Positions 42,388-51,450 of a DNA stretch of 64,000 nt are shown piece after piece (position 1 is the stretch's first letter; every line of letters starts with the position of its first letter). The stretch spans positions 124,001-188,000 of the forward strand of contig CAVSBE010000008.1 of NCBI GenBank assembly GCA_963726135.1, in the 5' to 3' direction. Position numbers and translations under genes: made by a program. This DNA comes from Bog-473 sp963726135 (lineage in GTDB: Bacteria; Actinomycetota; Acidimicrobiia; Acidimicrobiales; RAAP-2). A model generated the notes under the pieces. The model saw only the letters and a program-made list of their open reading frames with translations, was not told the origin of the DNA and ran no database searches.

Positions 42388-44076
42388 ATGAGAGGACGGG
42401 GCAGCTTCAGGAAACTCCTCGGTGTGGGGGCGGTCGCGATGGCCGCACTGGTCTTCGGTGGTTGCGACTGGACGATGTTCGGCTTCGACGCGGCCTTGAC
42501 CCATTCCTCATTCGACAAAGCCATCAACAGCGCCAACATTTCCACCGTCAAGCAACTCTTCACCCATGCCACCGCCAGTTCCGACGAGCTTGGCTCGCCC
42601 GTCGAGAGCAACGGCGTCGTCTACGTCGAAGATGGGAACGTCGGTCTCGAAGCCTTCGACGCCAACGGGATTACCAACTGCTCGGGGACGCCCAACCAAT
42701 GCAGTCCTCTGTGGATCGGCTCCATCGGGTCTACTAGTATTTCGACACCCGCCGTGGCGAACGGTGTCGTCTACTCCGATGGCGGCTCATCCCTCTCCGC
42801 CTTCGACGCCCATGGGGTCACCAACTGCTCGGGGGCCCCCAAGACATGCCAACCGCTGTGGACCGCTTCTCTATCGCCCGGTGGGTTCTCATCAGTGCTG
42901 GTGGTCAACGGCATGGTGTACGTCGGTGGTAGCTACGGCACGAGCCCTCCTCAGGGCCGGGTGGAGGCCTTCGACGCCAACGGAAACACCAACTGTTCCG
43001 GGACGCCGAAGACCTGCCAGCCTCTGTGGACGAGCGGTTCGAACGTCGGACTTTCCTCCCCGGCCGTCGCCAACGGGGTCCTGTACGCGGTGGGTCTGGA
43101 CGCAAAGCTTTACGCCTTTTCCGCCAACGGCAGCACCAACTGTTCGGGGACGCCGACGACCTGCAGCCCTTTGTGGACCGCCGCTATGGGCACCGTGAGC
43201 GCCAGCCCGGTGACCCCAGGTTCGCCAACCGTGTCGAATGGCGTCGTCTACGCTCAGTCTGAATCATCATCATCATCCCTGTACGCCTTCGACGCCAACG
43301 GGGTTACCAACTGCTCGGGGACGCCAACCACTTGTAGACCCTTGTGGACCGCGTCAGTCGGCGGCGCTGGCCCCGGCCCCCCCTCTCAGGCAGTGGCCAA
43401 CGGCATCGTCTATATCGCCAGTGGCGCGGCCTTCGATGCCAACGGAACCACCAACTGCTCGGGCACACCGAAGACATGCACGCCGTTGTGGACCTACAAC
43501 GTCGGCAGCACGGTCTCGTCGCCTTCGATTGCCAACGGGCTGGTGTTCATCAGCCAGTTCCAATACGGGACCTATGGCCTCCTGGCCTTTGACGCCAACG
43601 GAAACACCAACTGCTCGGGCACACCGAAGACGTGTACGCCGTTGTGGTCAGGACCGACTCGCAATCCCGCGATCGGCGACCCGGCGATTGCGAACGGCAA
43701 GGTCTACGACACCGACTTCCTCCCGCCGGTCCCAGGTGGGCCTCCTGTACAAGGGGACCTCTATGCCTGGGTCCTACCGCCACCGAGCACCAATGTTTAC
43801 ACTCCGGCGAACAACGCCACGGTTTCGGGCACCCAGCTGTTGCTCGGCGCCTTTGCGTCGTCCGGAGTGACCCAGGTCCAGTTCGAGGTCAGCGGGGGAC
43901 CCTCGAACCTGGACCACTCTGTGATCGGCACCGCCAACCCGACAAACTACGGCTGGTTGGACAAGTGGGACACCACAACCGTGCCAAACGGGGTCTACAG
44001 CCTCCAAAGCGTCGCTTCTTACGGCGGTGAGGTGAGTGGCACAAGCGCGCCCATCAGCATCACGGTGTCGAACTGA
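42388..44076 (+). CDS. Beta-propeller lipoprotein with CSGTP repeats
   Basis: 562 aa. Lipobox VFGGC near residue 25 and the sequence CDWTMFGFDA, which parallels CDWTQFGYVA in the protein at 15055. About eight blades carry FDANGxTNCSGTPxTCxPLW, each with a Cys pair likely bridged. The last 95 residues (YTPANNATVSGTQLLLGAF onward) form an Ig-like domain. Surface-exposed binding or adhesion protein by layout; no enzyme site seen. ATG 42388 has AAAGGGGGA upstream. Confidence 0.85.
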   Translation: MRGRGSFRKLLGVGAVAMAALVFGGCDWTMFGFDAALTHSSFDKAINSANISTVKQLFTHATASSDELGSPVESNGVVYVEDGNVGLEAFDANGITNCSGTPNQCSPLWIGSIGSTSISTPAVANGVVYSDGGSSLSAFDAHGVTNCSGAPKTCQPLWTASLSPGGFSSVLVVNGMVYVGGSYGTSPPQGRVEAFDANGNTNCSGTPKTCQPLWTSGSNVGLSSPAVANGVLYAVGLDAKLYAFSANGSTNCSGTPTTCSPLWTAAMGTVSASPVTPGSPTVSNGVVYAQSESSSSSLYAFDANGVTNCSGTPTTCRPLWTASVGGAGPGPPSQAVANGIVYIASGAAFDANGTTNCSGTPKTCTPLWTYNVGSTVSSPSIANGLVFISQFQYGTYGLLAFDANGNTNCSGTPKTCTPLWSGPTRNPAIGDPAIANGKVYDTDFLPPVPGGPPVQGDLYAWVLPPPSTNVYTPANNATVSGTQLLLGAFASSGVTQVQFEVSGGPSNLDHSVIGTANPTNYGWLDKWDTTTVPNGVYSLQSVASYGGEVSGTSAPISITVSN

Positions 44077-44130
44077 CCAAGTTGCTCTTAGCGACGCTCT
44101 GATGGGCAAGTAATCCACGAACATTTTAGG

Positions 44131-44184
44131 GGGTATCCCAGAACGCCGGGTCAGTGGGACACTTCGGCACGACTGGGACACCCC
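44131..44184 (+). repeat. Repeat A with long right arm
   Basis: TATCCCAGAACGCCGGGTCA then GTGGGACACTTCGGCACGAC and TGGGACACCCC. From ACGCCGG (44143) on it is identical to the copy at 51409; before that they differ. Confidence 0.85.
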
Positions 44185-44824
44185 TTTCCGGGAGCCGCCA
44201 GCACCCGTTAGATCACGGCGCTAGAGGTTGTCGCCCTCGAACTTTGGGACCCTTCACCCGGCCCGCTTCGCAGCCTTCTTCGCCGTAGCCCCCTTCGCAG
44301 CCTTCTTGGCCCCCTTGGCAGCCTTCTTCGCCGTAGCCCCCTTCGCAGCCTTCTTGGCCCCCTTCCCAGCCTTCTTCGCCGGAGCCCCCTTCGCAGCCTT
44401 CTTGGCCCCCTTCCCAGCCTTCTTCGCCGGAGCCCCCTTCGGCGCCTTCTTCGCCGGAGCCCGCTTCGCAGCCTTTTTCGCAAGCTGGGTCGACGCGCTG
44501 ACAATCTGCTCGGTCATTTTGAACGCCGAATCGATGATCCGCTGGCGCGGACCGTGGTCTGCACCCACGTCGGGAAATGCACCGTTTACGCTGTCAAGGA
44601 ACTTCCGCACCGATTCCAGCGCGGTGTTCCCGGCATCGCGAAACGACTCGATGATCCGATCAGCGCTGCTGGAGCCAGTCCCTGTGTTGGTCATAGAGTC
44701 CTCCCAATCTCCTGGGCCCTGATTTGCCAATGTGTGGCTACTCCCATTCTCTCCACAAGCACAAGACGGCGCAGTAGAGGCCTTCGGCACGTTCTCATGG
44801 CATGGCCTGCCCCCATACGCCGGA
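44143..44824. repeat. Duplicated H1-like gene unit, copy 1 (682 bp)
   Basis: Homologous to 51409-51993 from ACGCCGG of one repeat A to ACGCCGGA of the next. The second copy is about 97 bp shorter, from loss of lysine-tail repeats. Confidence 0.85.
44254..44694 (-). CDS. Histone-H1-like protein with phasin-like N-terminal domain
   Basis: 146 aa. Residues 1-72 match the tail-less paralogue at 36448 (ADRIIESFRDAGNTALESV; DSAFKMTEQIVSASTQLAKK). Residues 73-146 are tandem Ala/Lys/Pro/Gly units (AKKAAKGAPAKKAGKGAKK) as in eukaryotic H1 and actinobacterial HupB tails, which bind and compact DNA. ATG 44694 has TGGGAGG upstream. Tail length varies between copies, as expected for slippage-prone repeats. 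Confidence 0.8.
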   Translation of the reverse strand: MTNTGTGSSSADRIIESFRDAGNTALESVRKFLDSVNGAFPDVGADHGPRQRIIDSAFKMTEQIVSASTQLAKKAAKRAPAKKAPKGAPAKKAGKGAKKAAKGAPAKKAGKGAKKAAKGATAKKAAKGAKKAAKGATAKKAAKRAG

Positions 44825-44830
44825 AGCGGG
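44806..44830 (+). repeat. Repeat A
   Basis: CCTGCCCCCATACGCCGGAA then GCGGG. Identical to 51975 through ACGCCGGA, different after. Confidence 0.8.
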
Positions 44831-44843
44831 TCGTGTGGTGCGA

Positions 44844-45473
44844 CTACGTAAGCAGCGTGCGACTGCCATCTGGAAAGCAACGCTCGGCACGAAAGACTGC
44901 GGTCAGGTCATCGAACCCGCCGAACGCGGTGACTTCGGCGGGCCTGCGGTCTGGAAACCGGAATAGCGGTACGAATGTCTCCGCCTTCTTCTGAGGGCCG
45001 CTCCGACGGGCAATCGCTCCCGTGTTCTGGCTCGCCAGCTCAAGCTTCACTCCTTCCGTTTCCAGGAGCTTGAGCGGTGACAACCAAACCACGTCCTGGG
45101 CTCCGTCCATCAGAACGTACTTGTCCAAGAGCTTCTGCATGGACGTCTGGTCCGTGAAGAAGTAGACCCTTTGATTCAATATGTGGATCCAATCACTGAC
45201 GTCGAGTCCGCTGTCCAGGACGGACTTCAGGTCCTTACGGGCGAAGAGCGGTCCTTGGTCTCTAAGGGTCACGTCTTGGCCACGGACGTGCAGCCGAACT
45301 TCCTCTCGACGAGGTTGCGAAAGCAAACGCTGGCGCTCATCGTCAGTCAGTTCGGCGTCCAAGATCAGCTGCTCGGCTGTCCGGAAGCCGTAATGGCTGA
45401 TCTGCTCCCAGACGCCAGCGGGTCCAACATGGCAAATCGTCTTGCAACGATTCATGAACTCTTCGGGCGTCAT
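44844..45473 (-). CDS. DUF7002-like hypothetical protein
   Basis: 209 aa. CHVGPAGVWEQISHYGFRTA, then LRDQGPLFARKDLKSVL, DWIHILNQRVYFFTD and DVVWLSPLKLLE. I know this pattern from a family of bacterial proteins of unknown role (H..G.W.SI..HGL, R.QGPL, RVYFF). ATG 45473. Alone between two repeat A copies. Confidence 0.6.
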   Translation of the reverse strand: MTPEEFMNRCKTICHVGPAGVWEQISHYGFRTAEQLILDAELTDDERQRLLSQPRREEVRLHVRGQDVTLRDQGPLFARKDLKSVLDSGLDVSDWIHILNQRVYFFTDQTSMQKLLDKYVLMDGAQDVVWLSPLKLLETEGVKLELASQNTGAIARRSGPQKKAETFVPLFRFPDRRPAEVTAFGGFDDLTAVFRAERCFPDGSRTLLT

Positions 45474-45497
45474 GGCCTGAAGGATCGCACAGCTCGA

Positions 45498-45523
45498 CTG
45501 TCCCCGTACGCCGGCAGTGGGGC
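45498..45523 (+). repeat. Repeat A
   Basis: CTGTCCCCGTACGCCGGCAG then TGGGGCG. Confidence 0.75.
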
Positions 45524-45555
45524 GTACACAGCAGCCCCGGGTCTACCCTCATGGG

Positions 45556-45793
45556 GTGAGCCCGATGCCCGAGCCCGGCGACCTCATCGAGGCCTTCGCT
45601 CCCCTGCCAGGCCAGTGCTTCCGAATGGTCCAGTCCCGCCAGTTGCAGGCTGACCACTGCTAATGAGCGGCCGGCGTGGAAGGTCGTATGGCGCGACCGG
45701 AGCGGGCGCAGCTGGTACGAGGAGGCGTGCCGGGAGCACGCGCCGAAGGTCGGCGGCGACGCGTCGGAGGGCTTCGGAGGACCGACGGATTAA
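45556..45793 (+). pseudogene. PEPGDL small-protein family, copy 2 (broken)
   Basis: VSPMPEPGDLIEAFAPLPGQ, CFRMVQSRQLQADHC and then stop; the rest (PAWKVVWRDRSGRSWYEEAC, REHAPKVGGDASEGFGGPTD) follows in another frame to TAA 45791. On the plus strand, the opposite of the other three copies. Confidence 0.6.
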
Positions 45794-45809
45794 CCGCGGT
45801 CATCCAGGA

Positions 45810-46160
45810 TCAGTCGCCTGCGCGCCGCACATCGGCCGGTGCGAAGATGTCTGGAAGCGTGTCCAGCGACCCCGGGCGCCGTATTCGATAACCCAACTCG
45901 ACTACCTGAGCGATCTCGTAACCACCCGCCCACTGCCCCGGCAGATATCTAGTGCGGACTTCGACGCTCGATGCAACCTGGTGTCGCGGCGGTGTTGGTA
46001 CGACCACATCCTTGACGGCAAATCCTCCCCACTCATCCGAGGTGCACGTGGATGCGATGGCGGACGCAAACCGCACGAAAATGTCGCGGCTCCCATCGTC
46101 TGGGGTGAGCAGACCGAACTCTCTTGTGGGGCTCGTCCAATTCATCGTGCCTTGGACCAT
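45810..46160 (-). CDS. Degenerate cold-shock-domain-like protein
   Basis: 116 aa. MVQGTMNWTSPTREFGLLTP then DDGSRDIFVRFASAIA aligns with the start of CspA-type proteins (MxQGTVKWFN..KGFGFI.PDDG..DVFVHFSAI), but aromatic RNA-binding residues are changed (KWFN to NWTS, VHF to VRF). The remainder is unlike a Csp. Likely a diverged or decaying copy. Confidence 0.5.
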   Translation of the reverse strand: MVQGTMNWTSPTREFGLLTPDDGSRDIFVRFASAIASTCTSDEWGGFAVKDVVVPTPPRHQVASSVEVRTRYLPGQWAGGYEIAQVVELGYRIRRPGSLDTLPDIFAPADVRRAGD

Positions 46161-46341
46161 GGCGGGGCCTCCTTCAATAACTGCTCAGAAGAAGGCGTCG
46201 ACCCTGCACGGGACGACCACAGACGGGTCGTCCAACTTGAACCAGGCGTCACTCCCAAGGGGGACGTGCTTAGTTTAATACCATGCGGGTCGCCATAACG
46301 AGAAAGATTGACTCACTGCGATCTGAACGAGCGCCGTGTCG

Positions 46342-46366
46342 GCCCCGCTTCGGCGGGGTCGTTTTT
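46342..46366 (+). terminator. Strong intrinsic terminator
   Basis: GCCCCGC-TTCG-GCGGGGTCGTTTTT on the plus strand. There is no plus-strand gene directly upstream (45556-45793 is the nearest), so either that pseudogene or an unseen transcript between 46165 and 46340 ends here. Confidence 0.75.
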
Positions 46367-46390
46367 GCGGTCTCAGGCGTATGGCCGTGT

Positions 46391-46422
46391 CCTAGCCCCT
46401 AACGGCACTTTCGGGCTAGGGC
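46391..46422 (+). repeat. Repeat A, TAACGGCAC variant
   Basis: CCTAGCCCCTAACGGCACTT then TCGGGCTAGGGC; arms CTAGCCC/GGGCTAG are perfect. Confidence 0.7.
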
Positions 46423-46602
46423 ATCCCTGGGGGCCAGGAATGAGCCACCTGCCGCGTTAAAGGGGCGGTGCCAACGCGCCGAATTCCTGTGTCATGGCGG
46501 TTTCATGTCCCGGTCCGAAACCAACATCCGGTGGTCCGACGGAACGCACTGCATCCGCGTAGTCCCGAAACTTGTGCTCGGTTGCTATTAGAGGGGAAAT
46601 CG

Positions 46603-47118
46603 ATGACTGGGAATCAAGCTGTAGCAGCGCCCATCCACCTGGATGTTGCGGACACAGTGATGAGCCGCGTTCGCGAAACTGCGGCGCGGTGGGTTGAATC
46701 GAAGATGAGTGAGCAGGTCAAATCCCGCGGGAAGTTTGATCCCGCGACCTCGACGACGAAGGCTCTTCGTACCTGCATCATGGATAACTGCGAGTCGGCC
46801 ATTCGCCTCCGCCTTCGAGTAAAGCGACGCTTGCGGATGGATCTGCTAGGACACCTCGGAACCATCACGATGTATGGCTATCTCTTCGGCAGGGAGCTAT
46901 TGGGGACAATTGAAAGGGTTCCGACCTATCTGACGAATGACTCTGACTTCAGGGAAAAAGCCCTAATGATCAACGAAGGGACGACTTCCTGGGAGTTCGA
47001 GACGGTGTGGGACGCTTTGGATGAAGCAAACCATGATCTGCTTCGTCGTTTTCTGGCGATTCCGACGGAGGAGGAGGCGCACCTCTCTGAGAGGACCTTG
47101 CTTGGACAACATTCCTAG
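46603..47118 (+). CDS. Hypothetical protein, 171 aa
   Basis: MTGNQAVAAPIHLDVADTVM, helical throughout with a basic centre (RLRLRVKRRLRMDLLGHLG) and an acidic end. GAGGGGA lies before ATG 46603. No family recognised. It shares its unit with nothing else and is followed by an IS30-split repeat A. Confidence 0.55.
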   Translation: MTGNQAVAAPIHLDVADTVMSRVRETAARWVESKMSEQVKSRGKFDPATSTTKALRTCIMDNCESAIRLRLRVKRRLRMDLLGHLGTITMYGYLFGRELLGTIERVPTYLTNDSDFREKALMINEGTTSWEFETVWDALDEANHDLLRRFLAIPTEEEAHLSERTLLGQHS

Positions 47119-47260
47119 GCATGTACATATTTGGTGTCGCGTGCGCCATGTCGGAAGAAGCTCTCTTTGGCCCCTTCTAGCCTGGCGGGTCGTTATCCAT
47201 GAGGTGTTTCGCCAGACGCTCCCGTAGTTGATGGTCGTACTCCTCGATGACCCGGCCGGT

Positions 47261-47278
47261 GAGGTGCCCCCGTTCGCC
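47261..47278 (+). repeat. Repeat A left half, split by IS30 copy 2
   Basis: GAGGTGCCCCCGTTCGCC stops at the IS30 end. The other half CCGGCTAGGTGGGACAGT starts at 48508, with CC on both sides as in copy 1. Confidence 0.8.
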
Positions 47279-48507
47279 TGTGGATTCAGGCGGTCGTCGC
47301 AACGGCGTTGGCGAACGCTTCTGATGGTGTCATAAAGCCCAGTGTCTTGCGAGGGCGGGTGTTGAGGGAGCGGGCGATGGCGTCGAGTTGGCGCTGGTTA
47401 TAGCTCGACAGGTCGGTCTTCTTCGGAAGGTACTGGCGGACGAGTCCGTTGGTGCTCTCGTTGGTGCCACGTTGCCAGGGACTCTTGGGGTCGCAAAAGT
47501 AGATCTGGACACCGGTGTCGACGGTGAAGCGAACGTGTTGGGCCATCTCGGGCCCTTGGTCCCAGGTGATCGAACGGCGAAGCTGAGTTGGCAACGTGAC
47601 AATCCGCTTCGTCATGGCACTGCGGACCGACTCGGCGGTGTGTCCCCGAGGGAGCCGCAGCAAGATGAGGTAGCGGGTTTGGCGTTCCACCAGGGTCCCG
47701 ACCGCGCTCAGGCCCTTCCCGAAGATGAGGTCGCCTTCCCAGTGGCCGGGCACCGCCCGGTCGTCGATCTCGGCTGGGCGCTCCGAGATCATGACCATGT
47801 TCTTGATCTTGCCGGCGCCGTGGCAGCTCTTGACCCACTTCTTCGACCGGCGCATGGCCCGGCCGCTGCGAAGACAGACGTGCAGCTCGTGGCGCAAGGC
47901 CGCTCGGCCTTGGACGTAGAGCGACTGATAGATCGTCTCGTGCGACACCTGCATCTCCGCTCTGTTCGGGTAGGTCCGGGCCAGCCAGCCAGAGATCTCC
48001 TCGGGAGACGACCGCTGCGTCAGCTTGGCCTCCACGATGCCCCGCAGACGCCGGCACCGCGCCAGCTTCGCCTCTTTGGGTCGCCGAGCTCGCCGCCATG
48101 CCGCCCGGTCCGCGGACAACCCCCGATAGCGCCGCCGCCCACCGTTGGCGTTCACTTCCCTGCACACCGTCGACGCCGATCGCTCGAGGACGGCGGCGAT
48201 CTGGCGCAGCGAGCATCCCGCCGCCAACCCCCGCGAGATCTCCTCTCGTTCCGCCAACGAAAGCCGCAGCTCAGAGCGCTGCCGGACGACCGGCCTTCTT
48301 CCACTGGCATACATGATGTGCTTGAGGACCGAGGAATGCCCTCGCCCCAGCGTGCGGCCGATCTTCTTATAGGGAACCCCGGCTTCGAACAGTTCCCACA
48401 ACGCCGCCTGCTCGTCCTGGCTGAACTTCACCATCAGTGGACCTCCTGATCGACGACATCAATGTTCGCCAATCAGGCAGCGGTTGCATTGATCCCCTGA
48501 ACTCGCA
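47279..48507 (-). mobile_element. IS30 family element, copy 2 (1229 bp)
   Basis: Ends TGTGGATTCAGGCGGTC and, inverted at the right, TGCGAGTTCAGGGGATC are imperfect inverted repeats. Contains an apparently intact transposase. Internal leader CTGATTGGCGAACATTGATG is shared with copies 1 and 3. Confidence 0.85.
47286..48434 (-). CDS. IS30 family transposase
   Basis: 382 aa, intact. HTH parts GVPYKKIGRTLGRGHSSVLK and SLRQIAAVLERSASTVCRE, DDE core PGHWEGDLIFGKGLSAVGTL, SITWDQGPEMAQH, KSPWQRGTNESTNGLVRQYL. ATG 48434 behind AGGAGG. About 75 percent similar to copy 1 by eye. Confidence 0.95.
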   Translation of the reverse strand: MVKFSQDEQAALWELFEAGVPYKKIGRTLGRGHSSVLKHIMYASGRRPVVRQRSELRLSLAEREEISRGLAAGCSLRQIAAVLERSASTVCREVNANGGRRRYRGLSADRAAWRRARRPKEAKLARCRRLRGIVEAKLTQRSSPEEISGWLARTYPNRAEMQVSHETIYQSLYVQGRAALRHELHVCLRSGRAMRRSKKWVKSCHGAGKIKNMVMISERPAEIDDRAVPGHWEGDLIFGKGLSAVGTLVERQTRYLILLRLPRGHTAESVRSAMTKRIVTLPTQLRRSITWDQGPEMAQHVRFTVDTGVQIYFCDPKSPWQRGTNESTNGLVRQYLPKKTDLSSYNQRQLDAIARSLNTRPRKTLGFMTPSEAFANAVATTA

Positions 48508-48529
48508 CCGGCTAGGTGGGACAGTTAGG
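48508..48529 (+). repeat. Repeat A right half after IS30 copy 2
   Basis: CCGGCTAGGTGGGACAGTTA completes the repeat begun at 47261. Confidence 0.7.
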
Positions 48530-48688
48530 AACTTTCTAGGCGGTGCCAGTTCCAGGTCTGCAAGTATCGAAATGGCGTCGAATGAGGGTCATGGCCACCA
48601 ATACGGAAGCATCGCGACTTCGACTGAATTTTGGCCGAGTCATCATTCCTGCGATCAGGCCGCTCAGGCGGTCGCAGAGGAGGCAGAA

Positions 48689-49195
48689 GTGCGAAGAGGG
48701 CTCTGGGTCGTCGGTGTTGCAACCGGCATCTGTCTGCTGACTTTCCCAGGAATCTCGGAGGCACAGACCAAACCCGCTATTACTCCGGGGTTCATCGCCA
48801 AGGTCAATGCGTACTGTTCTGCCGAAGAGTCGCGCTTCAACGGAGTGCTTGGCCAGTTCCCATTCCCGAAGTTTGACCCACTTCACCCCGACACAAAGAC
48901 TCTGCTCTTGGTGGGGAAGCATTTTGAGGAGGCCCTGCCTCTTCGGAAAGCCATTCCCAACGAACTGAAGGCGCTGGGAAAGCCTCAAGCTGGGAAGAGC
49001 CAGTGGGGTGAGTTGGAATCACTTGCCGTACAGTCCAACAACATCGCTATCAGCCAAATTCGTGTTGCATTGGCTGGAAATGCAAAGGGTTTTGTCGACG
49101 CTGTTAACCAAACAACATCAGTACATAACAAGCTGGTGAAGTCGGCCCAGAGTGACGGCTTTGCGAAGTCAAGTCCATGTGGCCAGGTGTTCTAG
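48689..49195 (+). CDS. Hypothetical secreted protein, 168 aa
   Basis: GTG start behind AGAGGAGG. Signal peptide RRGLWVVGVATGICLLTF with cleavage near SEAQT. Mature part is helical with two cysteines (NAYCSAEES and SSPCGQVF, the last near the C-terminus), a four-helix-bundle-like composition. No family recognised. Confidence 0.6.
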   Translation: MRRGLWVVGVATGICLLTFPGISEAQTKPAITPGFIAKVNAYCSAEESRFNGVLGQFPFPKFDPLHPDTKTLLLVGKHFEEALPLRKAIPNELKALGKPQAGKSQWGELESLAVQSNNIAISQIRVALAGNAKGFVDAVNQTTSVHNKLVKSAQSDGFAKSSPCGQVF

Positions 49196-49222
49196 GCCAA
49201 GGTGTTGGACGAACTGGGGACG

Positions 49223-50057
49223 ACTGCCCCAGTCCGCCGGACTGGGGGCAGCGGACCAGCAGCTCCAGACCTACGCCACAGGCTGTTTCAGATGCTCGTC
49301 GAAGAAGGTGATGATGCGCCTCCGAGCGTCGAGGGCGGACTCCTCATGGAACTTCGAGCCCGAGAGCTTCGCCAAAACCTTGAAGATCGTTGACACCTCC
49401 GCAGGATCATGATCATTCAAAAACGAGTGCCCGGCATCGGCATACACCTTTACATCGTGGTCCACTCCGTTGGATCGCAGCGCCTCCTCGAGGCGGCCGG
49501 GTGCTTGGCGCAGAGAGCGATCCTTGGCGCCGTAACTTCCGATCACTGGGCAGGCCCCTCGCAACAGGTCCTCGGCGTTCCTCGGGACACCGCCGTAGTT
49601 CACGCTGGACGCAGAGAAGCCGTGTCCGGGCGCAAGCAGTAGAGCGAACCCACCTCCCATGCAGTAGCCGATGACACCGATCCGGCCCGTGCAGTCGGGT
49701 CGGCCAGCTAGCCACGCCCGCGTGGCCTCCAGGTCGTCGAAGGTCCGACCCTTGCGAGCGAGAGCATCTCTGATCACCGATCGCATGCATCTGAGCTTGT
49801 TGCCCCCGTGATACAAGTCCGGGGCCGCCGCCAAGTACCCCTCATTCGCCAACTAGTCCGCCTGTCTTCGCAAGTCCGTGCTCATTCCGAACGCATCGTG
49901 AATGACGACCACGCCGGGCCAGGTTCCCTCGCCGGTCGGAATGGCCACGTAGGCCGGGAGCACGCCAACAGTGGGAATCTCTACGTCGGTCACGTTCCAT
50001 GATGACCCATGAGACCATGGCGTGCGCTGCCATGTCGGAGGTATCCCCTATCGCCGG
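49223..50057. repeat. Duplicated gene unit, copy 2 (835 bp)
   Basis: Same sequence as 31438-32272 with about three substitutions, same orientation, 17,785 bp away. Starts at the repeat A at 49224 and ends at TATCGCCGG of the repeat at 50041. Confidence 0.9.
49271..49993 (-). pseudogene. Dienelactone hydrolase, copy 2, nonsense mutation
   Basis: Matches the gene at 31486-32208 but codon TGG in QADWLANEGY is TAG (plus-strand CTA at 49854). The downstream ATG of ANEGY could allow a 193-aa product lacking the first strand and oxyanion residues, so probably inactive. Confidence 0.85.
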
Positions 50058-50089
50058 GTAGGGGTGCCCCCCTACGCCGGAACGACGGG
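50041..50089 (+). repeat. Two repeat A units in tandem
   Basis: TATCCCCTATCGCCGGGTAG then GGGTGCCCCCCTACGCCGGA. The junction between the units is where a second unit has joined. Confidence 0.75.
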
Positions 50090-50246
50090 CGGCTGACCTA
50101 CACCTCGAGATGTGGGTTGAGACGATCAACCGCTATCTGAGAAGGCGGTCGCAGGGCCGTCAGTTGTCGGCGTAGGCGTTCGTTCCGCAAAGATGGTGGC
50201 CTTATCGAGCGCGGTGATTGGGTCAACCGACGAGGGATGGGAACGG

Positions 50247-51343
50247 ATGGGACTACTTCGCAGAACCTGGCCGATCCGAATGGGGAGCACGGGCGGGCGC
50301 CAAGAGGACGAGCGCCGCGTCGACGATGAGGGGCAGCTGATCTCGGTGCAAGTCCCCCTCAGCTTCTTCTGGTTGGTGCTTCTGGTGTTCACCATCCTCG
50401 AGGCAGCCAACGATCTCTTTGGTGTCGGTGGTCCGGCCTGGCTCTACGGAATTGGTTCCACAATGCGATCCTCGCCAGCTGTGCCTTCCTGGTCCTCGGT
50501 CGTGCCGTGTTCGAGCCGGTTGCCCGGCGTGCCTGGCTGGCATTCGGGACGGCCCTTTTGCTGTGGTTTGTCGGGAGCGCTGCCTGGAGTGTGGCGTACG
50601 GGGGGCAACCAGAGGTGCCGTATCCGACGTTTGCTGACGTCCTTTGGCTGCTCTGGTACCCGCTCGTCGTCGTCGGGATCTTCTACCTCATCCGTGTCCG
50701 GGTCCCGCAATTCGAACTTCATCGTTGGATGGACGGGATCGCGGTGACCCTCGTTGCCCTGGCCGCCGGGTTCGCCCTGGTGGTCCAGCCCACGGCAGAG
50801 CACAAGACGGTCGGCTTACTCGCCGAAGTCGTTGCCTTCAGTTACCCGGTTCTCGATGTGCTGCTTATCGGGGCGGTCCTTGGCGTCTATGGACTCCTTG
50901 CCTGGCGCCCCGACACTATGTGGATCCTGGTCGGGTTGGCCGTTGTCAGTATTTCCGTCGCGGACGCAGCCTTTGCCGTTCAGGAGGCCCAGGCCCATGC
51001 GGTCGTCGCAGATAATCGCTACGAATTCGTCTGGACGGTGGGAGCGCTCCTCTTCGCACTCGCCGCCTGGACCCGGGCGCCAGATGCAGAAACGAACCCG
51101 GTGGCAGTTACCGGTATGCGTGCGGTGGCGTTGGCCCTCTTTGCTGAGGCGCTGGCCATCGGCATTCAGATCTATGCGATCTTCAGAGAGGTTGGCAGAA
51201 GTGAGCGAATCGTCACCATTGTGGTGCTTCTGGTGGCTTCCGTGCAGATCATCCTGACCCGACCACGTCGGGGGGAGGACAACGATCCCCGACAGTCCGA
51301 GGTTGGCCGGATGGCGCCGATTGAAGACCGTACAGAAACGTAG
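50247..51343 (+). pseudogene. Polytopic membrane protein like the sensor part of GGDEF/EAL proteins, frameshifted
   Basis: First part MGLLRRTWPIRM to FWLVLLVFTILEAANDLFG and PAWLYG; then one frame over WFHNAILASCAFLVLGRAVF and on for 280 residues with eight or more helices (PTFADVLWLLWYPLVVVG, VLDVLLIGAVLGVYGLLAW). This resembles the membrane domain in front of actinobacterial diguanylate cyclases, but no catalytic domain follows. Shift near 50455. A shorter product could start at 50507. Confidence 0.6.
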
Positions 51344-51398
51344 GCCCACTTGCCACCCAGACATCCCTACTTAACTCACACTGCCAGTCTTCTGTCGA

Positions 51399-51450
51399 CT
51401 GCCCCAGTACGCCGGGTCAGTGGGACACTTCGGCACGACTGGGACACCCC
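51399..51450 (+). repeat. Repeat A with long right arm
   Basis: CTGCCCCAGTACGCCGGGTC then AGTGGGACACTTCGGCACGA and CTGGGACACCCC. Confidence 0.85.
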
